The notes below the pieces were generated by a model. It made no database searches and was not told the origin of the DNA. It saw only the letters and a program-made list of their open reading frames with translations. From Micromonospora mirobrigensis (GTDB taxonomy: Bacteria > Actinomycetota > Actinomycetes > Mycobacteriales > Micromonosporaceae), in the NCBI RefSeq assembly GCF_900091555.1, contig NZ_FMCX01000008.1:62001-126000 (forward strand): a stretch of 64,000 bases of DNA. The letters run 5' to 3'. Numbering within the stretch: position 1 is the stretch's first letter; each line of letters opens with the position of its first letter. The position numbers and the translations under genes were made by a program. This document shows positions 57,825 to 64,000 of the stretch, in pieces.

Positions 57825-57857
57825 GGAGGCCGCGACATCTCGCATGTCGCGGCCTCC
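57825..57857 (+). terminator. Hairpin after leuS
   Basis: GGAGGCCGCGACAT (57825-57838) pairs perfectly with 57844-57857 around a 5-nt loop, 58 nt after the leuS stop. The second arm contains the possible start of a small ORF. Confidence 0.7.
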
Positions 57858-58044
57858 GCGCGTCGGCCCGTGCCCGGGTTGCGGCATGTCATGGCTTCCG
57901 GCGGGCCGGTGGGCCCAACTGCGGCAACTGGCGAAACGTCGTGGCGGGACCGGCTTGCCGCAATCCGCCGCGGCGCGGTCCGGCCGGTTCTCGCGGTGGG
58001 CAGGTGGCTGCCCGGTCTGCGGTCGGCCGGAGGAGGTTTCCTGA
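57844..58044 (+). CDS. Possible zinc-ribbon small protein
   Basis: A 66-codon ORF with two CxxC pairs, CPGCG near residue 10 and CPVCG near residue 57, framing a basic stretch. The pattern suits a zinc ribbon. Against it: many codons end in A or T, unlike neighbours, no ribosome-binding site is apparent, and the ATG sits in the terminator stem. It is either a horizontally acquired small gene, a remnant, or chance. The 57767-58219 gap otherwise holds the leuS terminator and a palindromic repeat. Confidence 0.35.
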   Translation: MSRPPRVGPCPGCGMSWLPAGRWAQLRQLAKRRGGTGLPQSAAARSGRFSRWAGGCPVCGRPEEVS

Positions 58045-58046
58045 TT

Positions 58047-58094
58047 GAGCGTGATACCTGAGAGTCATCAATATTCCTCAGAGTCATCACGCTC
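58047..58094. repeat. AT-rich 48-bp palindromic element
   Basis: Outer arms GAGCGTGAT (58047-58055) and ATCACGCTC (58086-58094), inner arms CTGAG (58058-58062) and CTCAG (58077-58081), and a direct repeat AGAGTCATCA (58061-58070 and 58080-58089, allowing one offset base). Its base composition contrasts sharply with the surroundings. It lies between leuS and the convergent phosphotransferase gene. Confidence 0.75.
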
Positions 58095-58219
58095 GTCCGC
58101 GTTGCCGGATGCGGACTCGACTCGCCGTGGCCTGGCTGGCTCGTTGGTCCGCTCCCGGTGGCTCATGCGCCAGGCTCGGCCCGTCGGTCCGGCCCGCTCG
58201 CGCCGGCCCGCTCGCCGGC

Positions 58220-59011
58220 TCAGCCGAGCAGCGCCGCCGTCACCGCGTCCCGGTGGGCGAGCAGCCAGTGCTGCCAGGCGCGTACCCCGTCGACCGCGCC
58301 GGCGTCGCGTAGCCAGCGCATCCCCGGCCGGTCGAGGTCCGCGCCGGCGTCGATGCCCCGCCAGGTGTACTCGATCTGGTGCAGCATCACGTCCACCAGC
58401 TCGCCCCGGTCCAGCCGGCCGACGCCACCAGGACCCGTTGCGGCCACGACGGCGCCGGCCGCGGCGTCGTAGCCGGCGCAGAGCACCCCGGCCCGCCGGC
58501 CCAGCTCGCCCGGGTCGGCGTCGTCGCCCAGCTCGGCGAAGTGCCACGCCGCGAACGCCACGTCGTCGATCCGCCGGCCCGGCGCGGCCAGGTCCCAGTC
58601 GAGCAGCGCCACCGGCAGCGGCCCCTCGGGAGAGTCCCGGTAGACGGTGTTCTTGGGGGAGAGGTCCAGGTGGCAGACGGTCTGCGCGGCGCCGGCCAGC
58701 TCGGTGCCGGCGCAGGCGTCGTGCAGCCGGCGGATCAGCGCCGCCAACCCGGTCAGGGCCGCGTCGGCGCGGTAGCCGGGGTCCTCCCGCTCCCGCCAGG
58801 GGACCCGCCCGTCGACGTGACTGAGCACCTGCCGGCCCTGCTCGTCGTAGCCGAGGTGCCGGGGCGCCAGGCCCGGCGCGGCCCGCTCCAGGTGCCGCAG
58901 CAACGCCTCGACGAAGTCGGCGTTGGCCGGCCGGGTACGCCGCACCGTGTCGCCGATCCGCACCACCTCGGTGACGAAACCGCCGGGCAGCAGCTCCTCC
59001 CGGTCGGTCAC
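58220..59011 (-). CDS. APH-family small-molecule phosphotransferase
   Basis: A 263-residue kinase-like protein of the aminoglycoside phosphotransferase/choline kinase group. The catalytic loop is VCHLDLSPKNTVYRD and the metal motif LLDWDLAAPGRRIDDVA. There is no sign that it is a resistance enzyme; the genomic context (last gene after murT, gatD and a TVP38 gene) suggests an envelope-related substrate. GTG 59011 overlaps the TVP38 stop by 4 nt. Confidence 0.87.
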   Translation of the reverse strand: MTDREELLPGGFVTEVVRIGDTVRRTRPANADFVEALLRHLERAAPGLAPRHLGYDEQGRQVLSHVDGRVPWREREDPGYRADAALTGLAALIRRLHDACAGTELAGAAQTVCHLDLSPKNTVYRDSPEGPLPVALLDWDLAAPGRRIDDVAFAAWHFAELGDDADPGELGRRAGVLCAGYDAAAGAVVAATGPGGVGRLDRGELVDVMLHQIEYTWRGIDAGADLDRPGMRWLRDAGAVDGVRAWQHWLLAHRDAVTAALLG

Positions 59012-59697
59012 GGCGTCACCCCCTCCGCCCGGCGCTGACGTTCGGCCCGCCACCAGCGGGCCACCAGCACCGCGCTGGCGATCAGGCCGAGGCTGGCCGG
59101 GGCGGCCGCGTACCAGTTGATCTGGCCCGGCGAGGTGGCGGCCGCGCCGATCGCGGCGTAGCCGAAGGCGGTCGGCGCGGAGGCGATGACGCTACCGGCG
59201 AGGAACGGCAGCAGCCGGGCGCCGGTGGTGCCGTAGCCGTAGCTGACCAGCCCGAACCCCGCGATCGGCAGCAGCCGGACGGTGACCACGCCGAAGACGC
59301 TCTGCCGGGCGAACCAGCCGTCGAGGCGGGCCAGCCGGCCGCGCACCCGTTCCGCCACGAACTCCCGGCCGAGCAGCCGGCCGACGGCGAAGCCGATCGC
59401 CGCGGCGAGCAGCGCCGCGCCGAGGGCGTACGCGGCACCCTGCACCGGCCCGAAGATCGCGCCGGTGGCGAGCGTGATGAAGGTCCGGGGGACCAGCGCC
59501 ACCAGCAGCAGGGCCCCGCCGACGATCGCCACCACCGGGGCGAGCCCGCCGAGTTGGTCGGCCAGCTCGGGCAGCCGGTGCGGGTCGGGTCGGGGCAGCG
59601 TCGGCAGCAGCGCCGCGAATCCGGCCAGCAGGAGCAGCAGCAGGGCGAACCGTCGCGCCGACGGCTGCCGGAGCAGTCGCCGGGCGGCGGGGATCAC
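59008..59697 (-). CDS. TVP38/TMEM64 (DedA-like) membrane protein
   Basis: A 229-residue membrane protein of the VTT/SNARE-associated family, with about five TM helices, the re-entrant-like segment ATGAIFGPVQGAAYALGAAL and the conserved VRLLPIAGFGLVSYGYG. DedA relatives recycle undecaprenyl phosphate. Being coupled to gatD (4-nt overlap) and murT, this protein may serve lipid-carrier turnover in the same pathway; that is inference. GTG 59697 gives VIPAARRLL, a sensible membrane-protein start. Confidence 0.88.
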   Translation of the reverse strand: MIPAARRLLRQPSARRFALLLLLLAGFAALLPTLPRPDPHRLPELADQLGGLAPVVAIVGGALLLVALVPRTFITLATGAIFGPVQGAAYALGAALLAAAIGFAVGRLLGREFVAERVRGRLARLDGWFARQSVFGVVTVRLLPIAGFGLVSYGYGTTGARLLPFLAGSVIASAPTAFGYAAIGAAATSPGQINWYAAAPASLGLIASAVLVARWWRAERQRRAEGVTP

Positions 59698-60416
59698 GGC
59701 CGGGCGGCGGCGGCCACCGCGGCGCGGCGCTCGTTGCGCATCCGGTCCGCCCAGGTGTCGTCCAGCGGCGGGAGCTGGTGGATGCCGGTGGCCCAGCGCA
59801 GCAGCAGGTCGGCCAGGGCGGGGTTGCGGGCCAGGGCCGGCCCGTGCGAGTACGTGCCGAGCAGCTTGCCCCGCCACGCCCCCTCGGTGGCGCCGTCGTT
59901 GCCGACGCCGGCGGTGACCCGGGCCAGCGGCGCCACGCCCGGTCCGAGGTGGGTACGGCCGCCGTGGTTCTCGAAGCCGGAGAGCGGCGGCAGGCCGAGC
60001 CGCGGGTCCACCTCGCCGGCCAGCTCGCCGACCGCCCGGGTCGGGCCCCGGTCGGAGGAGATGTCGAGCAGCTCCAACCCGGCACAGCGGGTGCCCTTGG
60101 CGAAGAAGGAGGTGCCGAGCAGCTGGTAGCCGGCGCAGACGCCGAACACCACCGAGCCCTGGGCGACGGCGCGGTGCAGGCCGCCGTCGGCCAGCAACCG
60201 CTGGGCGCCGAGGGCCTGCGGCCCGTCCTCGCCGCCACCGATCAGGTAGATGTCGGCGGTGGCGGGCAGCCGCTGGTCGGAGCGGACCTCCAGCACCTCG
60301 ACCGGCATGCCACGGCGCTGCGCCCGGCGGGCCAGGATCAGCGCGTTGCCCCGGTCGCCGTAGGTGGAGAGCAGGTCGGGGTAGATCCAGACGATGCGCA
60401 GGCTCTCAGTTGACAC
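59694..60416 (-). CDS. gatD: Lipid II isoglutaminyl synthase, glutaminase subunit
   Basis: A 240-residue class I glutamine amidotransferase that supplies ammonia to MurT for amidation of D-Glu in lipid II. The nucleophile Cys94 is in VVFGVCAGYQLLG (same position as in Staphylococcus aureus GatD), and His191 in LLGTYSHGP. GTG 60416 overlaps the murT stop by 11 nt. The two subunits are encoded together, as in other Gram-positives. Confidence 0.94.
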   Translation of the reverse strand: MSTESLRIVWIYPDLLSTYGDRGNALILARRAQRRGMPVEVLEVRSDQRLPATADIYLIGGGEDGPQALGAQRLLADGGLHRAVAQGSVVFGVCAGYQLLGTSFFAKGTRCAGLELLDISSDRGPTRAVGELAGEVDPRLGLPPLSGFENHGGRTHLGPGVAPLARVTAGVGNDGATEGAWRGKLLGTYSHGPALARNPALADLLLRWATGIHQLPPLDDTWADRMRNERRAAVAAAARP

Positions 60417-61668
60417 GGTCCAGCTCCGCTCGGATGTCCTGGAAGGCGGTGTAGTTGGCGATGACCTCGAGGCGACCCGGCGGCACCGCGCGGACCGCGT
60501 CGTCGAAGTCGCGGACGTGCTGGAAGGGCACGTCGTTGACGTCCAACCGGACGGCCAGGTCGTACGCCCGGTCGCCGGTGATCAGCACCTGCCGGCCGCG
60601 CAGCGGGGAGAAGTCGACGTCGAAGAGCCAGGAGGTGTCCAGGCCGTCGGGGTCCCGGGCGTTGATGGAGAGCAGGGTCGGCGCCACGTCGGCCATGTCG
60701 AACGCCTCCAGCCAGCTGGCCGGGTTCTTGGCCAGCAGCAGCCGGATGTTGCGCCCGTCCCGGTCGACCTGGGCGTAGCGGCCGGCCACCGAGGTGACCG
60801 AGCCGAGCCGGGAGACCGCGTCGACCGGGCGTACACCGAACTCGGCGGCGACCGCGAGGGCGGTCGCGGCGTTGCCGACGTTGACCTTGCCGGGCAGCTG
60901 GAGGGTGACCTTGTGCCAGGCGCCGGTCGGGTCGATCACCCCGTCGTCCTCGACGGTCCACTGCGGCTCGGGCCGGCGCAGCGGGCAGCCGCTGCACCAC
61001 CACTGCTCGCCGGAGCGCTGGATGGTGGAGCCGCACTCCGGGCAGACCCAGGAGTCGTCGTGCCAGCGCTGCCCGGCGCTGAACCAGGTGACGTGCGGCG
61101 GGTGGACGCCGCGGGCCGGGTCGGCCGGCGGGGTGGCCGCCCAGACGACCATCGGGTCGTCGGCGTTGGCGACCACGCGCACCTGGGGGTGCCGGATCAG
61201 CGCGGCCCGCCAGAGCTGCGCCATCATGGCGACCTCCTTGGCCCGGTCGAGCTGGTCGCGGGAGAGGTTGAGCAGCGCCACCACGTGCGGCTCGGTGGCC
61301 TCCAGTACCTGCGCCAGGTAGTGCTCGTCGACCTCCAGCACCGCGTACGGGGTGCTGCCGGCCCGGGCCAGCGCCGAGGTGTGCCCGGTGGGCATGTTCG
61401 CGCCGAAGGAGTTGGTGGCCACCCGGCCGAGCACGCCGACCGCCGCGGCGCAGAGCCGGGTGGTGGTGGTCTTGCCGTTGGTGCCGGAGACCAGCGCGAT
61501 GGCGCGGCCGTTGGAGAGGTGGGCGAGCAGGTCCGGGTCGATCTTCAGGCCGATCCAGCCACCGATCACCGAGCCGTCGCCCCGGCCGGCGGCCCGGGAG
61601 AGCGCCCCGGCCGTCCGGGACACGGAGCTGGCCACCTTCGCCCGCAGGGGCATCTTCGCGTCCGTCAC
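60406..61668 (-). CDS. murT: Lipid II isoglutaminyl synthase, MurT subunit
   Basis: A 420-residue Mur-ligase-like enzyme that amidates the D-Glu of peptidoglycan stem peptides. The ATP loop is SGTNGKTTTTRL. A zinc ribbon (CPECG ... CSGC, about 204-223) is inserted as in known MurT proteins, and the C-terminal DUF1727 domain follows. The GTG at 61668 is leaderless, with TAACCT (61676-61681, minus strand) 7 nt upstream. It heads the murT-gatD-TVP38-APH operon. Confidence 0.95.
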   Translation of the reverse strand: MTDAKMPLRAKVASSVSRTAGALSRAAGRGDGSVIGGWIGLKIDPDLLAHLSNGRAIALVSGTNGKTTTTRLCAAAVGVLGRVATNSFGANMPTGHTSALARAGSTPYAVLEVDEHYLAQVLEATEPHVVALLNLSRDQLDRAKEVAMMAQLWRAALIRHPQVRVVANADDPMVVWAATPPADPARGVHPPHVTWFSAGQRWHDDSWVCPECGSTIQRSGEQWWCSGCPLRRPEPQWTVEDDGVIDPTGAWHKVTLQLPGKVNVGNAATALAVAAEFGVRPVDAVSRLGSVTSVAGRYAQVDRDGRNIRLLLAKNPASWLEAFDMADVAPTLLSINARDPDGLDTSWLFDVDFSPLRGRQVLITGDRAYDLAVRLDVNDVPFQHVRDFDDAVRAVPPGRLEVIANYTAFQDIRAELDRVN

Positions 61669-61821
61669 CCGAGCGAGGTTACCGGACCGGCGGGGCCACC
61701 AGATCGCCGCCGACGGCTAACCGTTCGCACCGGACCCTCCGGGCGACCGGTCGGCCGGTGCTCGGCCGACCGGGGTGGACCGATGTCGGGAAGCGGACGC
61801 CGCCGGGGGCCGGCGGGGCCC

Positions 61822-61924
61822 TCCACTCCGCTCCACCCCCTCTGACGTGCGGTTTTGGCGACGCAAACGGCGCGCCACGCGGGCGATTCTGGTTGCGGGT
61901 GGAGGGAAGTGGAGTAGAGTGGGG
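61822..61924. promoter_or_regulatory. MraZ operator boxes before mraZ
   Basis: Three direct boxes at exact 10-bp spacing: GTGGAG (61899), GTGGAG (61909), GTGGGG (61919), overlapping a TAGAGT -10-like box (61915-61920). Farther upstream are two boxes in the opposite orientation, CTCCAC at 61822 and 61832, again 10 bp apart. MraZ is known to bind such repeats before its own gene. The 61669-62010 gap holds nothing else that I can identify. Confidence 0.8.
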
Positions 61925-62010
61925 CGCGATGGTGAGGCCGGGAGGGCCCACCGGCCCGGGGGGTGGGCGGCGCCGCGAACGCCGTCTGGAAGGGCGAGGG
62001 GGTTGGGCCG

Positions 62011-62442
62011 ATGTTCCTCGGCACCCACACCCCACGCCTGGACGAAAAGGGCCGGCTGATCCTTCCGGCGAAGTTTCGGGATGAGCTGGCGGGGGGTGTC
62101 GTGATCACCAAAGGGCAGGAGCGCTGCCTCTACGTCTTCCCGATGCCCGAGTTCGAGCGCATCGCGGAGCAGTTGCGCGCGCAGCCGATGACGCACAAGG
62201 CGGCCCGGGCCTACAACCGGGTCTTCTTCGCCAGCGCGCACGACGAGGTCCCCGACAAGCAGGGCCGGGTCACCATCCCGGCCCACCTCCGGGAGTACGC
62301 CGCACTCGACCGCGACCTGGTGGTCATCGGGGCGAGCACCCGGGTGGAGATCTGGGACCGGACGGCCTGGGAGACCTACCTCGCGGAGAGCGAAGACGAC
62401 TTCGCCGACATCGAGGAGGGGGTGCTGCCCGGCGGTCTGTAG
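62011..62442 (+). CDS. mraZ: Transcriptional regulator MraZ
   Basis: A 143-residue DNA-binding protein with two SpoVT/AbrB-like halves, LDEKGRLILPAKFRDEL (about 9-25) and PDKQGRVTIPAHLREYA (about 85-101), the usual length and arrangement. It is the first gene of the division and cell-wall cluster and represses it by binding the boxes upstream. ATG 62011 was chosen because it gives the conserved MFLGTHTPRLD start; GAGGGGG lies 8 nt before. Confidence 0.96.
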   Translation: MFLGTHTPRLDEKGRLILPAKFRDELAGGVVITKGQERCLYVFPMPEFERIAEQLRAQPMTHKAARAYNRVFFASAHDEVPDKQGRVTIPAHLREYAALDRDLVVIGASTRVEIWDRTAWETYLAESEDDFADIEEGVLPGGL

Positions 62443-62491
62443 GGCGTGGCGACGCCCGACGTACTGCGAGATCTCCAGCCGCTTTCGAGTT

Positions 62492-62517
62492 CCTGGCACC
62501 CCTTCCCCGGTGCCAGG
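62492..62517 (+). ncRNA. mraW-type RNA hairpin in the rsmH leader
   Basis: CCTGGCACC (62492-62500) pairs perfectly with GGTGCCAGG (62509-62517). The loop contains CTTCCCC. To my knowledge the actinobacterial mraW RNA motif is a hairpin with that loop upstream of rsmH/mraW. A short 6-bp hairpin (62442-62447/62452-62457) lies just after mraZ. Confidence 0.75.
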
Positions 62518-62648
62518 CGCACGATCCGTAACGGAGGGCCGCGGCCTCCGGCGGGCGGGAGCGGATGGGGATCTGGCGGTACGACGGCAAGCGTCGCCCG
62601 ACGAGCAGGACGCGGAAGGAACGGACGGTTCAACCAGTGGGGGTCGAC

Positions 62649-63770
62649 ATGGGGGAGCTTCGCGGCACGCACGTGCCCGTGCTGCTCGAGAGGTGTCTCG
62701 AGCTGCTGGCCCCCGCGCTGGGGCGCGACGGGCGGACGGTGCACGTCGACGCGACGTTGGGTCTGGCGGGGCACGCGGAAGCGGTCCTGGAGGCCCATCC
62801 GAACACGGTGTTGGTCGGTCTCGACCGGGACACCGAGGCCCTCGCCCACGCGCGGGTCCGGCTGGCCCGGTTCGCCGACCGCATCCATCTGGAGCACGCC
62901 GTCTACGACGAGCTGCCCGAGGTGCTCGACCGCCTGGGTTATCCGGAGATCGACGGGGTGCTGTTCGACCTCGGGGTCTCCTCGTTGCAGCTCGACGCGC
63001 CCGACCGGGGGTTCGCGTACGCACAGGACGCGCCCCTGGACATGCGGATGGACCAGACCCGGGGGGTGACCGCCGAGGAGGTGGTCAACAGCTACTCCCA
63101 CCCGGACCTGGCCCGGGTGCTGCGGGTGTACGGCGAGGAGAAGTTCGCCGGGAAGATCGCCTCGGCGATCATCCGGGAGCGGGAGAAGGGCCGGATCACC
63201 TCGTCGGCCCGGCTCGCCGAGCTGGTCAGGGAGAGCATTCCGGCACCAGCCCGACGAACCGGGGGACACCCGGCCAAGAGAACGTTTCAGGCTTTACGGA
63301 TCGAGGTAAACAGAGAACTGGCAGCGCTGGAGACGGCGCTGCCGGCCGCTCTGGACCAGCTCTCCGTGGGCGGCCGCATGGTGGTCCTGTCCTACCACTC
63401 GCTGGAGGACCGGCTCACCAAGCACGCGCTCGCCGATCGGGTCCGCAGCAAGGGCCCGATCGACCTCCCGGTCGAGCTGCCCGGGTCGGGTCCGACGTTC
63501 CGGCTACTCAGCCGGGGCGCCGAACTCCCCGGGGACGCGGAGGTCGCCGCCAACCCGCGGGCCGCCTCGGTGCGGCTGCGGGCGGCGGAACGGCTCGACC
63601 CGAACGCGGAACAGCAGGGGCGGACCGACCGCGAACGGTACCGCCGGCGGGTCAAGGCGATGCACCAACCGGGAACGGGCTCGACGACGGGAGCCGGGGC
63701 GGCTCCCGCGGCGACGCCGAGGGACGGCAGTGGGACGGACGAAGAGGGGGAGGGAACACATGAACGTTGA
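62649..63770 (+). CDS. rsmH: 16S rRNA (cytosine(1402)-N(4))-methyltransferase
   Basis: A 373-residue SAM-dependent rRNA methyltransferase (MraW). Family segments: HVPVLLERCLELL, VHVDATLGLAGHAEAVL, GVLFDLGVSSLQLDAPDRGFAY, HPAKRTFQALRIEVNREL and VVLSYHSLEDR. The C-terminal 55 residues are a low-complexity extension. ATG 62649 gives MGELRGTHVPVLL and follows GGGGG; a GTG at 62637 is possible. Its stop overlaps the next gene by 11 nt. Confidence 0.96.
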   Translation: MGELRGTHVPVLLERCLELLAPALGRDGRTVHVDATLGLAGHAEAVLEAHPNTVLVGLDRDTEALAHARVRLARFADRIHLEHAVYDELPEVLDRLGYPEIDGVLFDLGVSSLQLDAPDRGFAYAQDAPLDMRMDQTRGVTAEEVVNSYSHPDLARVLRVYGEEKFAGKIASAIIREREKGRITSSARLAELVRESIPAPARRTGGHPAKRTFQALRIEVNRELAALETALPAALDQLSVGGRMVVLSYHSLEDRLTKHALADRVRSKGPIDLPVELPGSGPTFRLLSRGAELPGDAEVAANPRAASVRLRAAERLDPNAEQQGRTDRERYRRRVKAMHQPGTGSTTGAGAAPAATPRDGSGTDEEGEGTHER

Positions 63771-64000
63771 CGAGCGCGACCGCCGGGACCGTACCGGCGT
63801 CGGGCCACGCGCACCGCGGTCGGGGGGCCGGATCGCGGCGCAGCGGGGCACGCGCGGTGAGGCGGGGGCGCCGACGGCGGACCCCACCGGCCGCCGGGGG
63901 GACACTCGCGCCCGGGGGGCGCGCGAGTTCCCGACCCAGGGCAGCGCCGCGCTGCGCCCGGCCGAGCGACCGGCCAAGCGGGAGACCGCCGCGGCGGGAC
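63760..64000 (+). CDS. FtsL-like division protein (3' end outside window)
   Basis: The first 80 codons of a protein that runs off the window. The part seen is a hydrophilic, Arg/Gly/Ala-rich cytoplasmic tail starting MNVDERDRRDRTGV. Position between rsmH and (beyond the window) presumably pbpB/ftsI matches the M. tuberculosis Rv2164c gene, which encodes an FtsL-like single-pass protein. ATG 63760 follows GGGGGAGGG and overlaps the rsmH stop by 11 nt. The TM helix that would confirm it is not in view. Confidence 0.7.
   Translation, partial: MNVDERDRRDRTGVGPRAPRSGGRIAAQRGTRGEAGAPTADPTGRRGDTRARGAREFPTQGSAALRPAERPAKRETAAAG

Noticed and set aside
58220..59011. Aminoglycoside resistance gene
   Set aside because: The APH fold covers many kinases; the operon context is cell-wall synthesis and nothing points to an antibiotic substrate.

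Overview
The window reads as chromosomal DNA of a high-GC actinomycete of the Micromonosporaceae, most likely Micromonospora or a near relative. The evidence is very high GC with almost every codon ending in G or C, many GTG starts, secreted chitin- and cellulose-degrading enzymes, a conserved block shared in order with Mycobacterium tuberculosis Rv2164c-Rv2178c (aroG, pknL, Rv2175c-like gene, polyprenyl synthase, MTHFR, DUF3040 gene, mraZ, rsmH), and short intergenic repeats that I recall as typical of Micromonospora (recollection, not checked). No phage, insertion sequence, CRISPR array, tRNA or rRNA was seen.

Layout. 1-5 kb: end of a probably PPi-dependent phosphofructokinase, proC, a DUF2203 gene, a PLP dehydratase, and a class F sortase with its DUF4397 membrane partner. 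5-13 kb: a secreted-enzyme region with an SGNH lipase, a GH44-FnIII-CBM2 glucanase behind a CebR-like box, a CBM2-GH18 chitinase and an AA10 lytic polysaccharide monooxygenase that share an operator-like motif, plus a glutathione peroxidase and an AraC regulator. 13-26 kb: aroG, threonine aldolase, endonuclease IV, PknL with four PASTA domains, its Rv2175c-like partner, an ABC exporter with a LuxR-type two-component system, a polyprenyl synthase, an HTH/TPR regulator, metF and a CDP-alcohol phosphotransferase. 26.7-32 kb: a six-gene, translationally coupled carotenoid-modification operon on the minus strand. 32.5-35.3 kb: a flavin electron-transfer module (ApbE, FMN-binding protein, ferric-reductase-like protein).

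35.4-42 kb is the SOS mutasome: a LexA box, a roughly 330-nt leader with five hairpins, a HEPN-family gene, imuA', imuB and dnaE2. 42-49 kb holds a sugar ABC importer without its own ATPase and with a small overlapping ORF, a methyltransferase, a phosphodiesterase, dinB and a DUF3040 gene. 49.6-54.5 kb is a MoxR-DUF58-transglutaminase operon. At 54.8 kb leuS is preceded by a leaderless 12-residue leader peptide with three consecutive Leu codons and an intrinsic terminator, so it looks like a leucine attenuator. 58-64 kb is the cell-wall end: murT-gatD with a TVP38 protein and a phosphotransferase, then mraZ with 10-bp-spaced operator boxes, an mraW-type RNA hairpin, rsmH and the start of an FtsL-like gene.

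Many genes lack a Shine-Dalgarno sequence and instead carry a TANNNT-type -10 box 6-7 nt before the start codon, so leaderless transcription seems common here. The most novel-looking items are the leuS leader, the structured SOS leader in front of the HEPN-imuA'-imuB-dnaE2 cassette, the dispersed CTTTGCTCTGCTGCC inverted repeats, and the shared chitinase/LPMO operator.
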